From Gemmatimonadales bacterium (lineage in GTDB: Bacteria; Gemmatimonadota; Gemmatimonadetes; Gemmatimonadales; GWC2-71-9): a stretch of DNA of 22,293 bases. The notes under the pieces were generated by a model. That model was not told the DNA's origin. It worked only from the letters and a program-made list of their open reading frames with translations, and did not search any database. Location of the stretch: assembly GCA_013812695.1 (NCBI GenBank), contig JACCSZ010000220.1, positions 1 through 22,293 on the forward strand, given 5' to 3'. Positions 1 through 8,669 of the stretch are shown one piece after another. Within the stretch, counting starts at the first letter, position 1, and each line of letters opens with the position of its first letter. Made by a program: the position numbers and the translations under genes.

Positions 1-2
1 TC

Positions 3-1475
3 CGACCGCTCGCTCGCTGGTGCACCCGGGGCACGGCCTGCTCGGTCATCGCGGTGGTACTCCTAGCCTTGGTGCTTCGGTTGTGGGGCTTGCAAAGTCA
101 GAGTCTCAGCATGGACGAAGTCGGTGAGCTCAGAATCGCAGCAACTGCTCCTGCCGAGATTCTGCGTTGGGGCGATGGATTCCCGCCACTTTTTTCCTTG
201 CTCCTCCACGCATGGTTGCGGCTGTTCCGGAGTGATGCGGCCGCCCGCTGGCTTACCGTGGCCCTGGGGTGTGTGTCGGTGCTTCCGGTCTGGGGGCTGG
301 CCCGGAGGCTGGGCGGCCACCGCGTGGGAGTTGCGACGGCCGTGCTAATCGCCGCCTCACCAATGCACGTCTGGCACTCCCAGAATGGCCGGGGCTACAT
401 CCTCTATTTTTTGCTCGCCGCCCTGACCTGTTCGTCGTTCTATCGGGCACTGGAAACCAACGATAACCGCCATTGGCTGACGTACGCAATCTGCGGCGTC
501 CTGGGCATGTACGCCCACTATTACTTCGTGTTCCTTCTGCTTACCCAGGGGCTCACGCTGATCCTGGAGCCCGTCTTCAAGGCACGGCTCAAAGGGGCCA
601 CACTAGCCCTCGGCACGCTCGTAGTGGGCGTCCTGCCGCTCGCCTGGGTCGCGCTGCCCGACTTCACGTCCGAAGCGGTCACGCCGTTCGCGGTGCCCTT
701 TCAACCAGCCGCCATTCCGTACTCGTATTTCGCCCTCCTCACCGGATACAGCCTCGGGCCCTCGGCAGCCGAGCTCCACACCATGAAGCCGGCCGACATG
801 GCCGCCGGTCTGGCTGGCTGGCTGGTGGCGCTGGGCGTAAGCGTGACCATCCTGGCGGTCAACGGTGCCAAGGAGTTGGGATGGACGTGGATGCGTCGCT
901 TGGGCCTCCTCGTCCTCGTGCCGGTGCTGCTCTGCGTCCCCCTGGCCGGCGCGTTGAGCATCACGTATCAGGTGCGCCACTTGATTTGGGTCCTCATTCC
1001 CCTCGTCGTCCTGCTGGGCGCCGGTGCAGCCCGAGGTCGCGGGCGGTGGCCGGTGGCAGCCGCCGCCTTGTGCCTGCTGCTGCTGTTCGCGATCTCGCTG
1101 CACCACCGCCGCTACGTCCCGCGCTACGCCAACGAAGACCTGCGCGCGCTGGCCTCGTACCTGAAAACCAAGGGCTCGACCGCCAGCCCGATCTTCGTGA
1201 TGACGGGCTACATGGCAAAGCCATTGAGCTACTATCTCGGTCCGCGGCGGCGTATCTACCAGCTGCCGCGAGTGGAGCGGAACGACGCGTCGTTGCGGCA
1301 ATCCCTCGCATACATGAGAGACCGAGTGCCGGCGGGGAGCAGCTTCTGGCTGGTGTACGTTCGGAGCTTCCACGGAGACCCCGAGGGCCGCTTCCTCGAG
1401 TCGGTCCTGCGGGAACATCGGAGCGGAAGGCGCATCGATTTTCCGGGGGTCGTGCTCCGCGAAGTCAGGCTATAG
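3..1475 (+). CDS. GT-C (PMT/ArnT-like) membrane glycosyltransferase, 5' end missing
   Basis: Polytopic inner-membrane protein of the dolichyl-phosphate-mannose-mannosyltransferase/ArnT type, which move a sugar from a polyprenyl-phosphate carrier to an acceptor on the periplasmic side. The frame is open to the left edge and the residues before the GTG at 54 continue a hydrophobic helix ending LALVLRLWGL, so the true start is probably upstream of the window. Right after that helix comes SMDE, matching the acidic motif of the first periplasmic loop in this fold. About ten further hydrophobic segments follow, then a soluble C-terminal domain from about residue 355 (numbered from 54) beginning RYANEDLRALASYL. 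It converges on the minus-strand glycan operon and probably serves the same polysaccharide. Fold assignment is fairly safe; donor and acceptor are unknown. Confidence 0.8.
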   Translation, partial: RPLARWCTRGTACSVIAVVLLALVLRLWGLQSQSLSMDEVGELRIAATAPAEILRWGDGFPPLFSLLLHAWLRLFRSDAAARWLTVALGCVSVLPVWGLARRLGGHRVGVATAVLIAASPMHVWHSQNGRGYILYFLLAALTCSSFYRALETNDNRHWLTYAICGVLGMYAHYYFVFLLLTQGLTLILEPVFKARLKGATLALGTLVVGVLPLAWVALPDFTSEAVTPFAVPFQPAAIPYSYFALLTGYSLGPSAAELHTMKPADMAAGLAGWLVALGVSVTILAVNGAKELGWTWMRRLGLLVLVPVLLCVPLAGALSITYQVRHLIWVLIPLVVLLGAGAARGRGRWPVAAAALCLLLLFAISLHHRRYVPRYANEDLRALASYLKTKGSTASPIFVMTGYMAKPLSYYLGPRRRIYQLPRVERNDASLRQSLAYMRDRVPAGSSFWLVYVRSFHGDPEGRFLESVLREHRSGRRIDFPGVVLREVRL

Positions 1476-1492
1476 ACAGCAGTGGAGAACAG

Positions 1493-1604
1493 CTACTTTC
1501 GCCAGGCGGCGTTGAGGTGGCGCGTGAGGAACGGCAGTCCAGCGATCGCCGGCATCAGGTATCGCGAGGTGCACAGGAGGTCCAGGCGAGCTGGCTCATC
1601 ATCC
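1493..1604 (-). other. Coding-like extension of the GT2 gene in a shifted frame
   Basis: Downstream of the GT2 stop, the minus strand stays open in a shifted frame down to a TAG at 1495-1493. The frame has strongly GC-biased third positions and reads like protein, ending LPFLTRHLNAAWRK. It has no ATG or GTG start of its own before a methionine deep inside. Removing one base from the run of five C (plus-strand G at 1609-1613) would join it to the GT2 frame, giving a protein of about 310 residues and leaving only 17 bases before the convergent stop at 1475. It is either a sequencing or assembly indel, a real frameshift, or chance. Confidence 0.4.
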
Positions 1605-2426
1605 TCACGGGGGTTGCGACACGGGCCCCCGGGCGCCGGGGTCCAGGACAGTCTCGGAGTGCGCCCGCGGGGCGATACGCGCCGGCGCGAGCTGCGGCTG
1701 ACGGCGGGCGGAGGACCATGCCCGCACTATGTGCAGTACAGCCACGATCCCGTCGCGCCACGTGATCTTCTTGCCCTCTGCATACGTGCGGCCGTGGTAG
1801 CTGATCGGCACCTCGTAGACCCGCGCACCCATCTGCGCGAGCCGGGCGACGATCTCGGGCTCGATGCCGAAGCGATCGTTCGTGAGGTGCATGGAAGCGA
1901 AGGCGGCGCGGGAGAATGCCTTGTAGCCGGCCTCCATGTCCGTCAGGTTGAGGTTCGTGCACGCGTTGGACAACAAGGTCAGCACGCCGTTGCCGATGCG
2001 GTGCCAGAAGTAGAGGACCCGATGCACCCGTGATCCTATGAACCGGGAACCCACCACGGCATCCGCCCGGCCACCGAGGATCGGCGCGATTAGGGCCGGA
2101 ATGTCAGAAGGATCGTACTCGAGGTCGGCGTCCTGGATGACGACGATGTCGCCGTCAACGTGCTCCCGGCCGGTCTGAATCGCCGCGCCCTTCCCCCGAT
2201 TGCGGACGTGGCGCGCGGTCACGATCGCGCCGGCCGTGGCGCGAGTGGCAAGACGATCCCACGTGCCGTCCTCCGATGCGTCATCCACCACCACAACCTG
2301 TATCGCGATCCCCTCCGTCCACAACCGTCGTCCGAGCGCCTCTACAGCATCGAGCGTGCGGTCGATGACGGCGACCTCGTTGTAGCAGGGGATAATAATG
2401 CTTAGCGTGTGTTGCGGGATGCTCAC
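1605..2426 (-). CDS. DPM1-like family 2 glycosyltransferase
   Basis: Cytoplasmic GT2 enzyme resembling dolichyl-phosphate mannose/glucose synthases, which load a sugar from a nucleotide donor onto polyprenyl phosphate. Visible motifs, numbered from the GTG at 2426: IIIPCYNE (10-17), VVVVDDASEDGT (44-55), the metal-binding DAD in QDADLEYDP (98-106), and the family's C-terminal YHGRTYAEGKKITWRDG. An in-frame GTG at 2447 would give 280 residues, but 2426 is preferred because it forms a GTGA overlap with the preceding gene's stop, as at several other junctions in this operon. There is no transmembrane tail, so it is the soluble type. Such an enzyme would supply lipid-linked sugar for GT-C transferases like the one at 3-1475. 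The tail after residue ~245 (RQPQLAPAR onward) does not look conserved, and the reading frame may be broken near its end at a C5 run (see findings). Confidence 0.85.
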   Translation of the reverse strand: MSIPQHTLSIIIPCYNEVAVIDRTLDAVEALGRRLWTEGIAIQVVVVDDASEDGTWDRLATRATAGAIVTARHVRNRGKGAAIQTGREHVDGDIVVIQDADLEYDPSDIPALIAPILGGRADAVVGSRFIGSRVHRVLYFWHRIGNGVLTLLSNACTNLNLTDMEAGYKAFSRAAFASMHLTNDRFGIEPEIVARLAQMGARVYEVPISYHGRTYAEGKKITWRDGIVAVLHIVRAWSSARRQPQLAPARIAPRAHSETVLDPGARGPVSQPP

Positions 2427-3991
2427 GAGGCCGCCCCGGTTCGCCACTGAGTTAGCGGGCGGTAACTGCTACGCGCCACCCTATTGGCAGGCTTCACCAC
2501 CCGCGAATGCCGGCCTGAGCGATGGCCGGACGGGCGCCCGCGCGGCCGTTTGCCTACCTCGAGGCCCGGCCGCCCTCGCGGGTCGCGTGTGAGATTGAGC
2601 AAGTAATCAGGCGTCAGTTTCGCGCTCCTGCCAGCCCACACCCAATAGAATGGGGTCCCGGAGTGGTGGGCCCCAAGGACGACGCACCTTCGGTGATAGC
2701 ACAGCTCCTCCGGGAAGCTCGCCAACACGCGGATAAAGGAGTGCTCAAAACCAGCCTGAGAGTAGGGTAATACGGAAGATACCGTCGCCCCCGCCGGAAT
2801 CACCTCCGCCTGTTCCAGCACCTTGATGTAGGCACGATTGAACCGACGGACCCGGCCAGAGAAGTCCGCGATCTGCCACACGAGCAGTAGCGAAATGGCC
2901 CAGGCCACTGCGGCACGCGCTCGATGAGACATCCCGTACGGCAATGTCGGCAGCAGCAGAGCCCACATCACGAACTGATAGCGCGCCTTCAGGTTGTAGC
3001 CCTGCCCCGCACCGTCCGGGGAGAGGAAGTAGAACACCGCGAGCACCGCGGCAAGCACGAGTACGAAGCGCCGATCGCGGGGAAGCTCTCCACGTCGAAA
3101 CGCACGCACGGTGCCCCATAGAAGGACTGCCATTACCGCCGCCAGCAAGGCGAGGGCGAGCCAGAAGAGCACGGAACCGTTCGCGAACCCCCGAAAGAAT
3201 GCCAGTCCGAAGAACGTAGCCATTGTCTTCCAGAGCGGCTCCCAGCGAATCCTGCCCGTGCCCAGCGATTGGCCGAATAGATACGACAGGATCAGGACGC
3301 AGACCGGTAGGGCTGCCACCACGAGCGGCAAGGCGCGCGCTCCCAGGCGGCGCCCGTAGAAGAGGGCGGCACCGCCGAGCAGGACGACGAAGATGCCGCC
3401 GACGATCAAGTGTGAATAGTATCCGCCGACGCCCAGTAGCGAGAGAATGACGTACTGGGCCGCAGACGGAGGCTTGTCTCCGGGACCGACGATTCTCAGG
3501 AGCACCGCAAGGCTAACGACCAGGAGGGGTACGCCGACGAGAAAGCTGAGATACCCCCCGTACAGCCATGAGCTGTGGATCAGAACCAGCGAGGCCAGCG
3601 CGCCGACGGTCACTTCCTCCGCCACGGTCATGGAGAGGACGTAGGCCGACGCCACCGACGCGAGGATGATGAGCGACACCACGAGTTGCTGGGCGAGATG
3701 CGGGTCGAGCCACGTCGCGAGCCCGTACTGGAGCGCAAAGTACGAGGCGTTCGCGGTATTCCAGTGCAGGTTGCGCTCGAAAAATTGGTGGAGCGGGCTG
3801 CGGGGGTCTCCCAACGTCCGGTACACCTCAACCCATGAGAGATGCGCGAAGCCATCCTCAGTAGGAAAATGTGAGCCCATCCACACGGGAGCGAGCAAGC
3901 CGAGGCCGAACATCCAGTAGACCAAGCGAAGCTCGAGCCGCGGAGCGGCCACGACCCGAGTGGGAGTCGCGGCCGTCTGCTGGAGCTTCAC
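2423..3991 (-). CDS. Polytopic membrane protein of the glycan operon (possible GT-C fold)
   Basis: Integral membrane protein of about 522 residues with some ten or more hydrophobic segments and a short soluble C-terminus. I do not recognise a named family. The first helix is followed by an extracytoplasmic-looking loop with FPTEDGFAHLSW. An acidic patch straight after helix 1 is typical of GT-C glycosyltransferases, so a polyprenyl-phosphate-sugar-dependent transferase is plausible; a polymerase or transporter role is not excluded. An upstream GTG at 4045 exists, but the GTG at 3991 makes a GTGA overlap with the stop of the flavoprotein gene before it and still precedes the first helix. At its own 3' end it overlaps the GT2 gene by GTGA. 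The C-terminus is rich in Arg, Gly and Ser. Confidence 0.75.
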   Translation of the reverse strand: MKLQQTAATPTRVVAAPRLELRLVYWMFGLGLLAPVWMGSHFPTEDGFAHLSWVEVYRTLGDPRSPLHQFFERNLHWNTANASYFALQYGLATWLDPHLAQQLVVSLIILASVASAYVLSMTVAEEVTVGALASLVLIHSSWLYGGYLSFLVGVPLLVVSLAVLLRIVGPGDKPPSAAQYVILSLLGVGGYYSHLIVGGIFVVLLGGAALFYGRRLGARALPLVVAALPVCVLILSYLFGQSLGTGRIRWEPLWKTMATFFGLAFFRGFANGSVLFWLALALLAAVMAVLLWGTVRAFRRGELPRDRRFVLVLAAVLAVFYFLSPDGAGQGYNLKARYQFVMWALLLPTLPYGMSHRARAAVAWAISLLLVWQIADFSGRVRRFNRAYIKVLEQAEVIPAGATVSSVLPYSQAGFEHSFIRVLASFPEELCYHRRCVVLGAHHSGTPFYWVWAGRSAKLTPDYLLNLTRDPRGRPGLEVGKRPRGRPSGHRSGRHSRVVKPANRVARSSYRPLTQWRTGAAS

Positions 3992-5322
3992 GCGCACGTT
4001 TGGAGTTCCGCGAGCAGACGGCGCATCCTGGCGAGAGTTCGCCAATAGACGTCCTCCATTAGGATGTGGGCGAACTCTCCGTTACGCCCGATGCTGTACA
4101 GCCCCTCCACCCCCGTAGATTGCTGGAGGGCGCGGCGGGCGTCCTCATACTCGTTCAGGAAGACGGGGTACGCGATCGGCGTGCGCACCGCTCGGCACCC
4201 GCCGTACCGCCGCCTCGCACCCGGGATGACGGCCTCGAGATGGGCGACACAGAGTTCTCCCAGCTGCTCGTCCGGCATCTGCCAGATCGAGTCGCCCACT
4301 TCGCACCCCAGGTCTGCGGTCACCATGGTCTTGTCCACTGGCGCGAGCCAAGGCATCGAGACCGGAGCTTCGGTGAGACGGAAGAAGGGAAAGCTCGATT
4401 CTGGGGTCCAGGTGACGACATCCGGCAGCAGATTGCGACCCCGAAAGCGGAGATTCACGAACACCATGGGCCGATAACGGAAAGGGGCCAAGTGACGCAG
4501 CGCCTCTGTCCCGCTCACCAGCTTTGCGAGCACCGTGACGGGAGCCGTGCTAACCACGGCCGAGGCTTCCACTTCCCGGCCGTCGACGCGCACCGCCACC
4601 GCGCGCCCGCCCTCGACCATGATCGCCTGGACCGGAGACTCGAGGCGAACGGCATCGCCCAGTTCGCGCACCAACTCCTCGCACAGCGTCGCGACCCCAC
4701 CCTCCGGATAGACGTGCCACACACGCACACTCTCGGGTCGTTCGCGACAGTAGCCGCTCGCGATGGCGCGTCCAGTCAAGCGGCTCGCGAGCTTCAGAAA
4801 AAGCATATGGCCGACGCTGCTCCCCAGCTTGTCCCCGACCGAGGGCGCCAGATCGGCCGCCCGCGCTCCGGACCACGCTTCGACCAGAGGAATGGCGACC
4901 GCGTCCGCGAAGGCGCTGCCGTAGCGGGCGCGAAACCATGCGGCCGCTGAATCGGGCTCGCGGCCGCGCCGCCATCCGGCCGCGAAGCCGGCGATGGCGG
5001 GGAGGGCGAAGCGAGGTGAACTGACGAGGCCGAGCGGATAGCTGTGGGCGCGGCCGCCAAGAAGGACACTCTCTCCATAGTACCGGACCGTGCGGCACTG
5101 CGCTTCGACGCCGACCTCCGCCGCGAGCCGGTTGGTGATGAAATGGGCGCCGAAGTCATAGGTAAAACCTTCGTCATCACGGAACGTCCGTGCCAGTCCG
5201 GCTACCTGTTTACCGGCTTCATAGACCACGACCGGTATGGCCCGCCGGCGGAGCTCGCGCGCCGCGACGAGGCCGGCGAACCCGCCGCCCACTACGACGA
5301 CAGGTGGTTGACTAGCGGACAT
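3988..5322 (-). CDS. FAD-dependent amine-oxidase/UDP-galactopyranose-mutase-like oxidoreductase
   Basis: Flavoprotein of 444 residues. The N-terminal Rossmann motif VVVGGGFAGLVAARELRR (9-26) is followed by the ribose-binding acid in VVVYEA (E35). YDFGAHFI (55-62) matches the FAD-contact region seen in protoporphyrinogen-oxidase-like and UDP-galactopyranose-mutase-like proteins. The C-terminal FAD motif is LYSIGRNGEFAHILMED (408-424). Relatives are common in exopolysaccharide clusters, where substrates are mostly undetermined; a sugar or prenyl substrate is inference from context. The ATG at 5322 lies 11 bases inside the preceding epimerase gene, and its TGA overlaps the GTG of the next gene. 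No signal peptide, so it is cytosolic. Confidence 0.85.
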   Translation of the reverse strand: MSASQPPVVVVGGGFAGLVAARELRRRAIPVVVYEAGKQVAGLARTFRDDEGFTYDFGAHFITNRLAAEVGVEAQCRTVRYYGESVLLGGRAHSYPLGLVSSPRFALPAIAGFAAGWRRGREPDSAAAWFRARYGSAFADAVAIPLVEAWSGARAADLAPSVGDKLGSSVGHMLFLKLASRLTGRAIASGYCRERPESVRVWHVYPEGGVATLCEELVRELGDAVRLESPVQAIMVEGGRAVAVRVDGREVEASAVVSTAPVTVLAKLVSGTEALRHLAPFRYRPMVFVNLRFRGRNLLPDVVTWTPESSFPFFRLTEAPVSMPWLAPVDKTMVTADLGCEVGDSIWQMPDEQLGELCVAHLEAVIPGARRRYGGCRAVRTPIAYPVFLNEYEDARRALQQSTGVEGLYSIGRNGEFAHILMEDVYWRTLARMRRLLAELQTCA

Positions 5323-6277
5323 GGGCGCGCAGCGGCGCGGGGGCGTCGATCCGCGGTTGGAACTCGGTGACCGGCGTGCCCGTATGCACGGCGCACACGC
5401 GGCGCACGCCCTCGGCGATGCCCACCCGGGGCTCGAAGGCCAGCAGCGACCGCTGGCGATCCAGCGTCGGGCGCTTGATCAGCGTCATCTTCAACGGCAG
5501 GTCGGTCGTAACCACGAGTTCCGCCGAGGCGTTGAGCTCGGCTCTGATCATCTCGGCCAGGTCCGCCATCGGGACCACATCGGGATGCCCCATATTGATG
5601 ACCGAGTACTCGTCCACCCGGCCCGCGGCCTCGATCGCCCGCACCGCGTCGGAAATGTGCAACCAGCTGCGGGCACTCCCTCGGTGGACCTCAATCGGCC
5701 GGCCGCGGGCCAGGTTCGACACGAAGCGAATCATCGCCGATCGGTGCTCCCCGACCGTTTCGTTCTCGTCGTACACCATACACGGGCGCAGGGTCACTGC
5801 CCGTAAACCTGAGGTCATTGCCTCATACTGAACGAGCTGTTCGCCCAGCCACTTGGTCAGGGCATACCGATTGTTCGGGCGAGGTATCGAGTTTACCTCA
5901 TCCATCGGATCACAATCGGGCCCATAGATTTCTGAGCTGGAAAAGAAGACGCAGCGGGCACCGGAGCGCTTGCATAGCTGCAGAACGTTGTTGACCCCCG
6001 CCACGTTCGTCAGCAGCGCGAGCGAGCCCGCCTGCTCGCAGACCATGCGTCCGACGGTGGCTGCCAGCAGGAACACGACGTCCGGCCTCCAGTCGAAGGC
6101 AGGGAGCAAGTCCACGGGGTGTGTGATGTCCCCGGTCAGATAGCCGTCGCGCCAGCCTGGACGGAGATCGAACCCGAGCACGGCGTATCCCACCGACCGA
6201 AGATGTGCGACGAGCGGAGCGCCGATATTGCCCTCGGAGCCGATGACGAGCGCCTTGGTGCCGCGGAGCGGGACCAT
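5312..6277 (-). CDS. NAD-dependent sugar epimerase/dehydratase (extended SDR)
   Basis: Extended short-chain dehydrogenase of 321 residues acting on a nucleotide sugar. The dinucleotide motif is GSEGNIG (13-19), in GxxGxxG form. The catalytic site is visible as FFSSSEIYG (111-119) and YALTK (138-142), with Y138 and K142 as the SDR pair. RSWLHISDAVRAI (203-215) is the usual C-terminal substrate-domain motif of GalE/RmlB/WbpP-like enzymes. The start ATG has GGAG nine bases upstream, the clearest ribosome site in the operon, consistent with the 62-base gap before it. The exact sugar product (epimer, dehydratase or reductase type) cannot be read from these motifs. Confidence 0.9.
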   Translation of the reverse strand: MVPLRGTKALVIGSEGNIGAPLVAHLRSVGYAVLGFDLRPGWRDGYLTGDITHPVDLLPAFDWRPDVVFLLAATVGRMVCEQAGSLALLTNVAGVNNVLQLCKRSGARCVFFSSSEIYGPDCDPMDEVNSIPRPNNRYALTKWLGEQLVQYEAMTSGLRAVTLRPCMVYDENETVGEHRSAMIRFVSNLARGRPIEVHRGSARSWLHISDAVRAIEAAGRVDEYSVINMGHPDVVPMADLAEMIRAELNASAELVVTTDLPLKMTLIKRPTLDRQRSLLAFEPRVGIAEGVRRVCAVHTGTPVTEFQPRIDAPAPLRAHVR

Positions 6278-6339
6278 GTTCGATCACTCCGAAATCAGGG
6301 TTAGTGGTGGGACATATCGGGTCGAAGGCGGGCTGGCGG

Positions 6340-7326
6340 TCAGCCGGGTGCCTCGACCGGTCGCGGCCGGGACTCGACCACCGCGAGCCGGTCGTGCGAC
6401 AACGCCTGCGCGGCATGGGCGGTCATCGGGACGATGGTGAACTGCTCGGCAAGGATGCCGATCACCTCGCGCACGAGCTCTCGCTTGACTTCGCCCGCGA
6501 GCTCCATGCCGGGGAAGAACTTCAACTCGGGCGCATCGGCGGCGCCCAACATATCCAGCGGGTGCAGCAGAAAACTGGGGGTGACCCCACTTCGCCGGCA
6601 GAGCACCAGCGCGGCGCGCAGGTAGCTCACCATCAGGCTTCGGGAAAAACGGGACAGGTAAATCAGGTAACTCATATGAAATGGAGTCTTCACCACCGGG
6701 ATCGTCGTCACCGGGATCTCCAGCAGGGTGCGTCCGGAGGCGAGCTGCCAACGGTACGCGCCGACGGGCCGCATCCCGTCCCGGAATGAGCCGAACAGGT
6801 CTCGGCGCTGGCGCCGTTCTTCGGGAGTCAGGCGTGCAGTCGCCAGGAAATATGCCCGCGCCAGTGGCGCGAGGTATGTCGGCAAGGTGGATGCGTCGTA
6901 GAGGTACCCTCGTTCCGCCAGGACCTCGAGCACTACCGGACTCCAACTGAAGCCCGGGCCTCGAAAGCCCTGCGGCCGCGCTCCGGTCGCCGCGGCAATC
7001 GCGTCCTCCGCCGCCTGGACGTCCCCGGCGATCTGTTCCCGGGTGTGCCGGTGCAGCCAGCACTCGTGCTCGAAGGAATGGTTGCCGACCTCGTGACCGC
7101 TGGCGGTAATCATCCGGAGCCACGGGACGTTCTCGGGAATCGCAGCGTCAGCGCCGACCACGAAGAACGTAATCCGGCAGTTCAGATCGTCCAGAAGTCC
7201 CATCAGCGATGGCATGAGCGCCGGCAGATAGGAGCGGCGCTCCGTCCAGCCGGGGTCACCGTGCGTGCGTTGATAGGTCCAGAGATTGTCCAGATCGAGC
7301 GAGAGACTCGCGATCGGCCACGTCAT
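6340..7326 (-). CDS. NodB-type polysaccharide deacetylase (intact motifs)
   Basis: Carbohydrate esterase family 4-like enzyme of 328 residues that would remove N- or O-acetyl groups from a glycan. Motif 1 is SLDLDNLW with D11 and D13; motif 2 is the zinc HxxxH in GNHSFEHE (H83, H87); motif 3 is RGPGFSW (122-128); the late histidine motif is LHPLDML (H255). Thus the base, zinc ligands and late histidine are all present. There is no signal peptide, suggesting it works on a cytosolic lipid-linked or nucleotide-linked substrate. The same frame is open further upstream, but the ATG at 7326 is chosen because it forms an ATGA overlap with the stop of the previous gene and sits just before motif 1. 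It is the second deacetylase domain in this operon. Confidence 0.88.
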   Translation of the reverse strand: MTWPIASLSLDLDNLWTYQRTHGDPGWTERRSYLPALMPSLMGLLDDLNCRITFFVVGADAAIPENVPWLRMITASGHEVGNHSFEHECWLHRHTREQIAGDVQAAEDAIAAATGARPQGFRGPGFSWSPVVLEVLAERGYLYDASTLPTYLAPLARAYFLATARLTPEERRQRRDLFGSFRDGMRPVGAYRWQLASGRTLLEIPVTTIPVVKTPFHMSYLIYLSRFSRSLMVSYLRAALVLCRRSGVTPSFLLHPLDMLGAADAPELKFFPGMELAGEVKRELVREVIGILAEQFTIVPMTAHAAQALSHDRLAVVESRPRPVEAPG

Positions 7327-8669
7327 GCGGCCCCGGCGGGCACCGACGAGGCGGTTCGTGGGCGGCCGAGCAGCGAGCGAAGCTCCCGGGCCTTGCGCTC
7401 GGCCAGCCCCAGCGTCTCGTTGACGTTGAGGGTTCCGTTTGCGATCTGTGCCGAGTTGACGACGAAGACGCGATCGACCGTGGTGGTGGTCGGCGGCAGC
7501 AGCCTGGCTGAATAGTCCAATGTGGTTACGGCCAGCATTTCGCGAACTCGAGAGACCTGAAACGCCCGCACCTGTTCCCTCCGGAAGTGCGAGTACATGG
7601 ACTCGAGTGCGGCCAGGAACTCGTCCTCGACCTCGGAGTCGGTTTTGTGCCAGAAGGCATCCGTCTGGGTGAGATACTTCGGGAGGTACACCAGCGTTTG
7701 CCCGCCGAAGTGACTTGGCTCGACCAGCGCCGTCATCTCGATCACCGCGGTGAAGGGGATGTGCTGGTCGGTGATGTTGGTGATGTAGTAGTCGGCTAGC
7801 GGTCGCTCGAGGAGGAGCGCCGCGCACACGATGCCCTGGTAACGCACGGCGCGGAGTCGGGCGCTCTCAGACTCGGCGAGCTGGGGGCAGAGGTCGGCGA
7901 TCCTGGAGCAGGGAATCGTCAAAATGACCTCGTCGAACTCGCGGCTACCAGTCACGGTCGAAACGCGAACCCGGCCCTCCGCGCTCCGCACCTCGTTCAC
8001 CGCGGACTGGTAGACGCTCTCGACCCCGAGCTCGCGGAGATACTCGTCGAAACGTTGAAGGATGGAGGCGTACCCCCCGTCAACATAGCCGAAGGTCTCG
8101 CGCTTCATGCCGGTGCGACGCGCTCCGTACATTCTCGCAATGATGGCCCAGATGAACGCAGCGCTGGCGACATCCGCATTGTCGCCCAGCTTTGCGCGGA
8201 GCAAGGGGAGCCAGAGTCGGTCCCATGACCGCTGCCCGGACCAGCGCTTGAGCCAGTCGCTGGCCAGAATCGATTCCAGTTGCAGCCCGTCACGGATGCG
8301 GGAGGCGTAGAAGATGGTGGCGCCCAGCCGGGCCTTATCGAACATCCCGAGCGCCGGGAAAGTAAGGAACTCAAGCGTACTGGAGAGCGATCGCAGCCGA
8401 CCGTCGAGGAAGAAACCGGTACGTGTGGGGTGCCAACGAAGCCGGTCGGTAAGGTCGAGCTCGTCCAGGAGCGCTCGGAGATGCTCGTCCGAGCGCAACA
8501 CGACATGGTAGAAGCGGTCCCAGGTGTAGGCGCCGACTTGCGCGGGGGCGGCCAGCCCGCCGGAACGGGAGGCAGCCTCGAAGATCGTGACCTCGTGCCC
8601 CTGCCGCGTGAGCTTCGCGGCCAGCGCCATTCCGAGGAGCCCCCCACCGACGATGCCGATCCCGCTCAT
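7323..8669 (-). CDS. NAD(P)/FAD-dependent oxidoreductase of the glycan operon
   Basis: Flavoprotein of 448 residues starting with a GIVGGGLLGMALAAKL nucleotide-binding motif (4-19), EVTIFEA (25-31) and a SGGLA segment. The C-terminus carries RVFVVNSAQIANGTLNVNET, a form of the second FAD-contact region typical of the protoporphyrinogen-oxidase/phytoene-desaturase superfamily. It is only distantly similar to the other flavoprotein at 3988-5322, so this is not a recent duplication. Its ATG overlaps the stop of the deacetylase-GT2 fusion gene (ATGA), and its own TGA overlaps the next start. Context suggests it oxidises, reduces or isomerises a sugar or polyprenyl intermediate; the reaction is unknown. 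No membrane helix apart from the Rossmann strand is evident. Confidence 0.85.
   Translation of the reverse strand: MSGIGIVGGGLLGMALAAKLTRQGHEVTIFEAASRSGGLAAPAQVGAYTWDRFYHVVLRSDEHLRALLDELDLTDRLRWHPTRTGFFLDGRLRSLSSTLEFLTFPALGMFDKARLGATIFYASRIRDGLQLESILASDWLKRWSGQRSWDRLWLPLLRAKLGDNADVASAAFIWAIIARMYGARRTGMKRETFGYVDGGYASILQRFDEYLRELGVESVYQSAVNEVRSAEGRVRVSTVTGSREFDEVILTIPCSRIADLCPQLAESESARLRAVRYQGIVCAALLLERPLADYYITNITDQHIPFTAVIEMTALVEPSHFGGQTLVYLPKYLTQTDAFWHKTDSEVEDEFLAALESMYSHFRREQVRAFQVSRVREMLAVTTLDYSARLLPPTTTTVDRVFVVNSAQIANGTLNVNETLGLAERKARELRSLLGRPRTASSVPAGAA

Noticed and set aside
811..829. CTGG tandem run (ctggctggctggctgg)
   Set aside because: Lies inside the GT-C coding frame and encodes Leu-Ala-Gly-Trp-Leu of a membrane helix; ordinary codon repetition.
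473..1765. Plus-strand 430-codon frame overlapping the GT-C gene
   Set aside because: Composition is Arg/Pro/Ala-rich with no domain, while the overlapping frame has clear membrane helices and family motifs.
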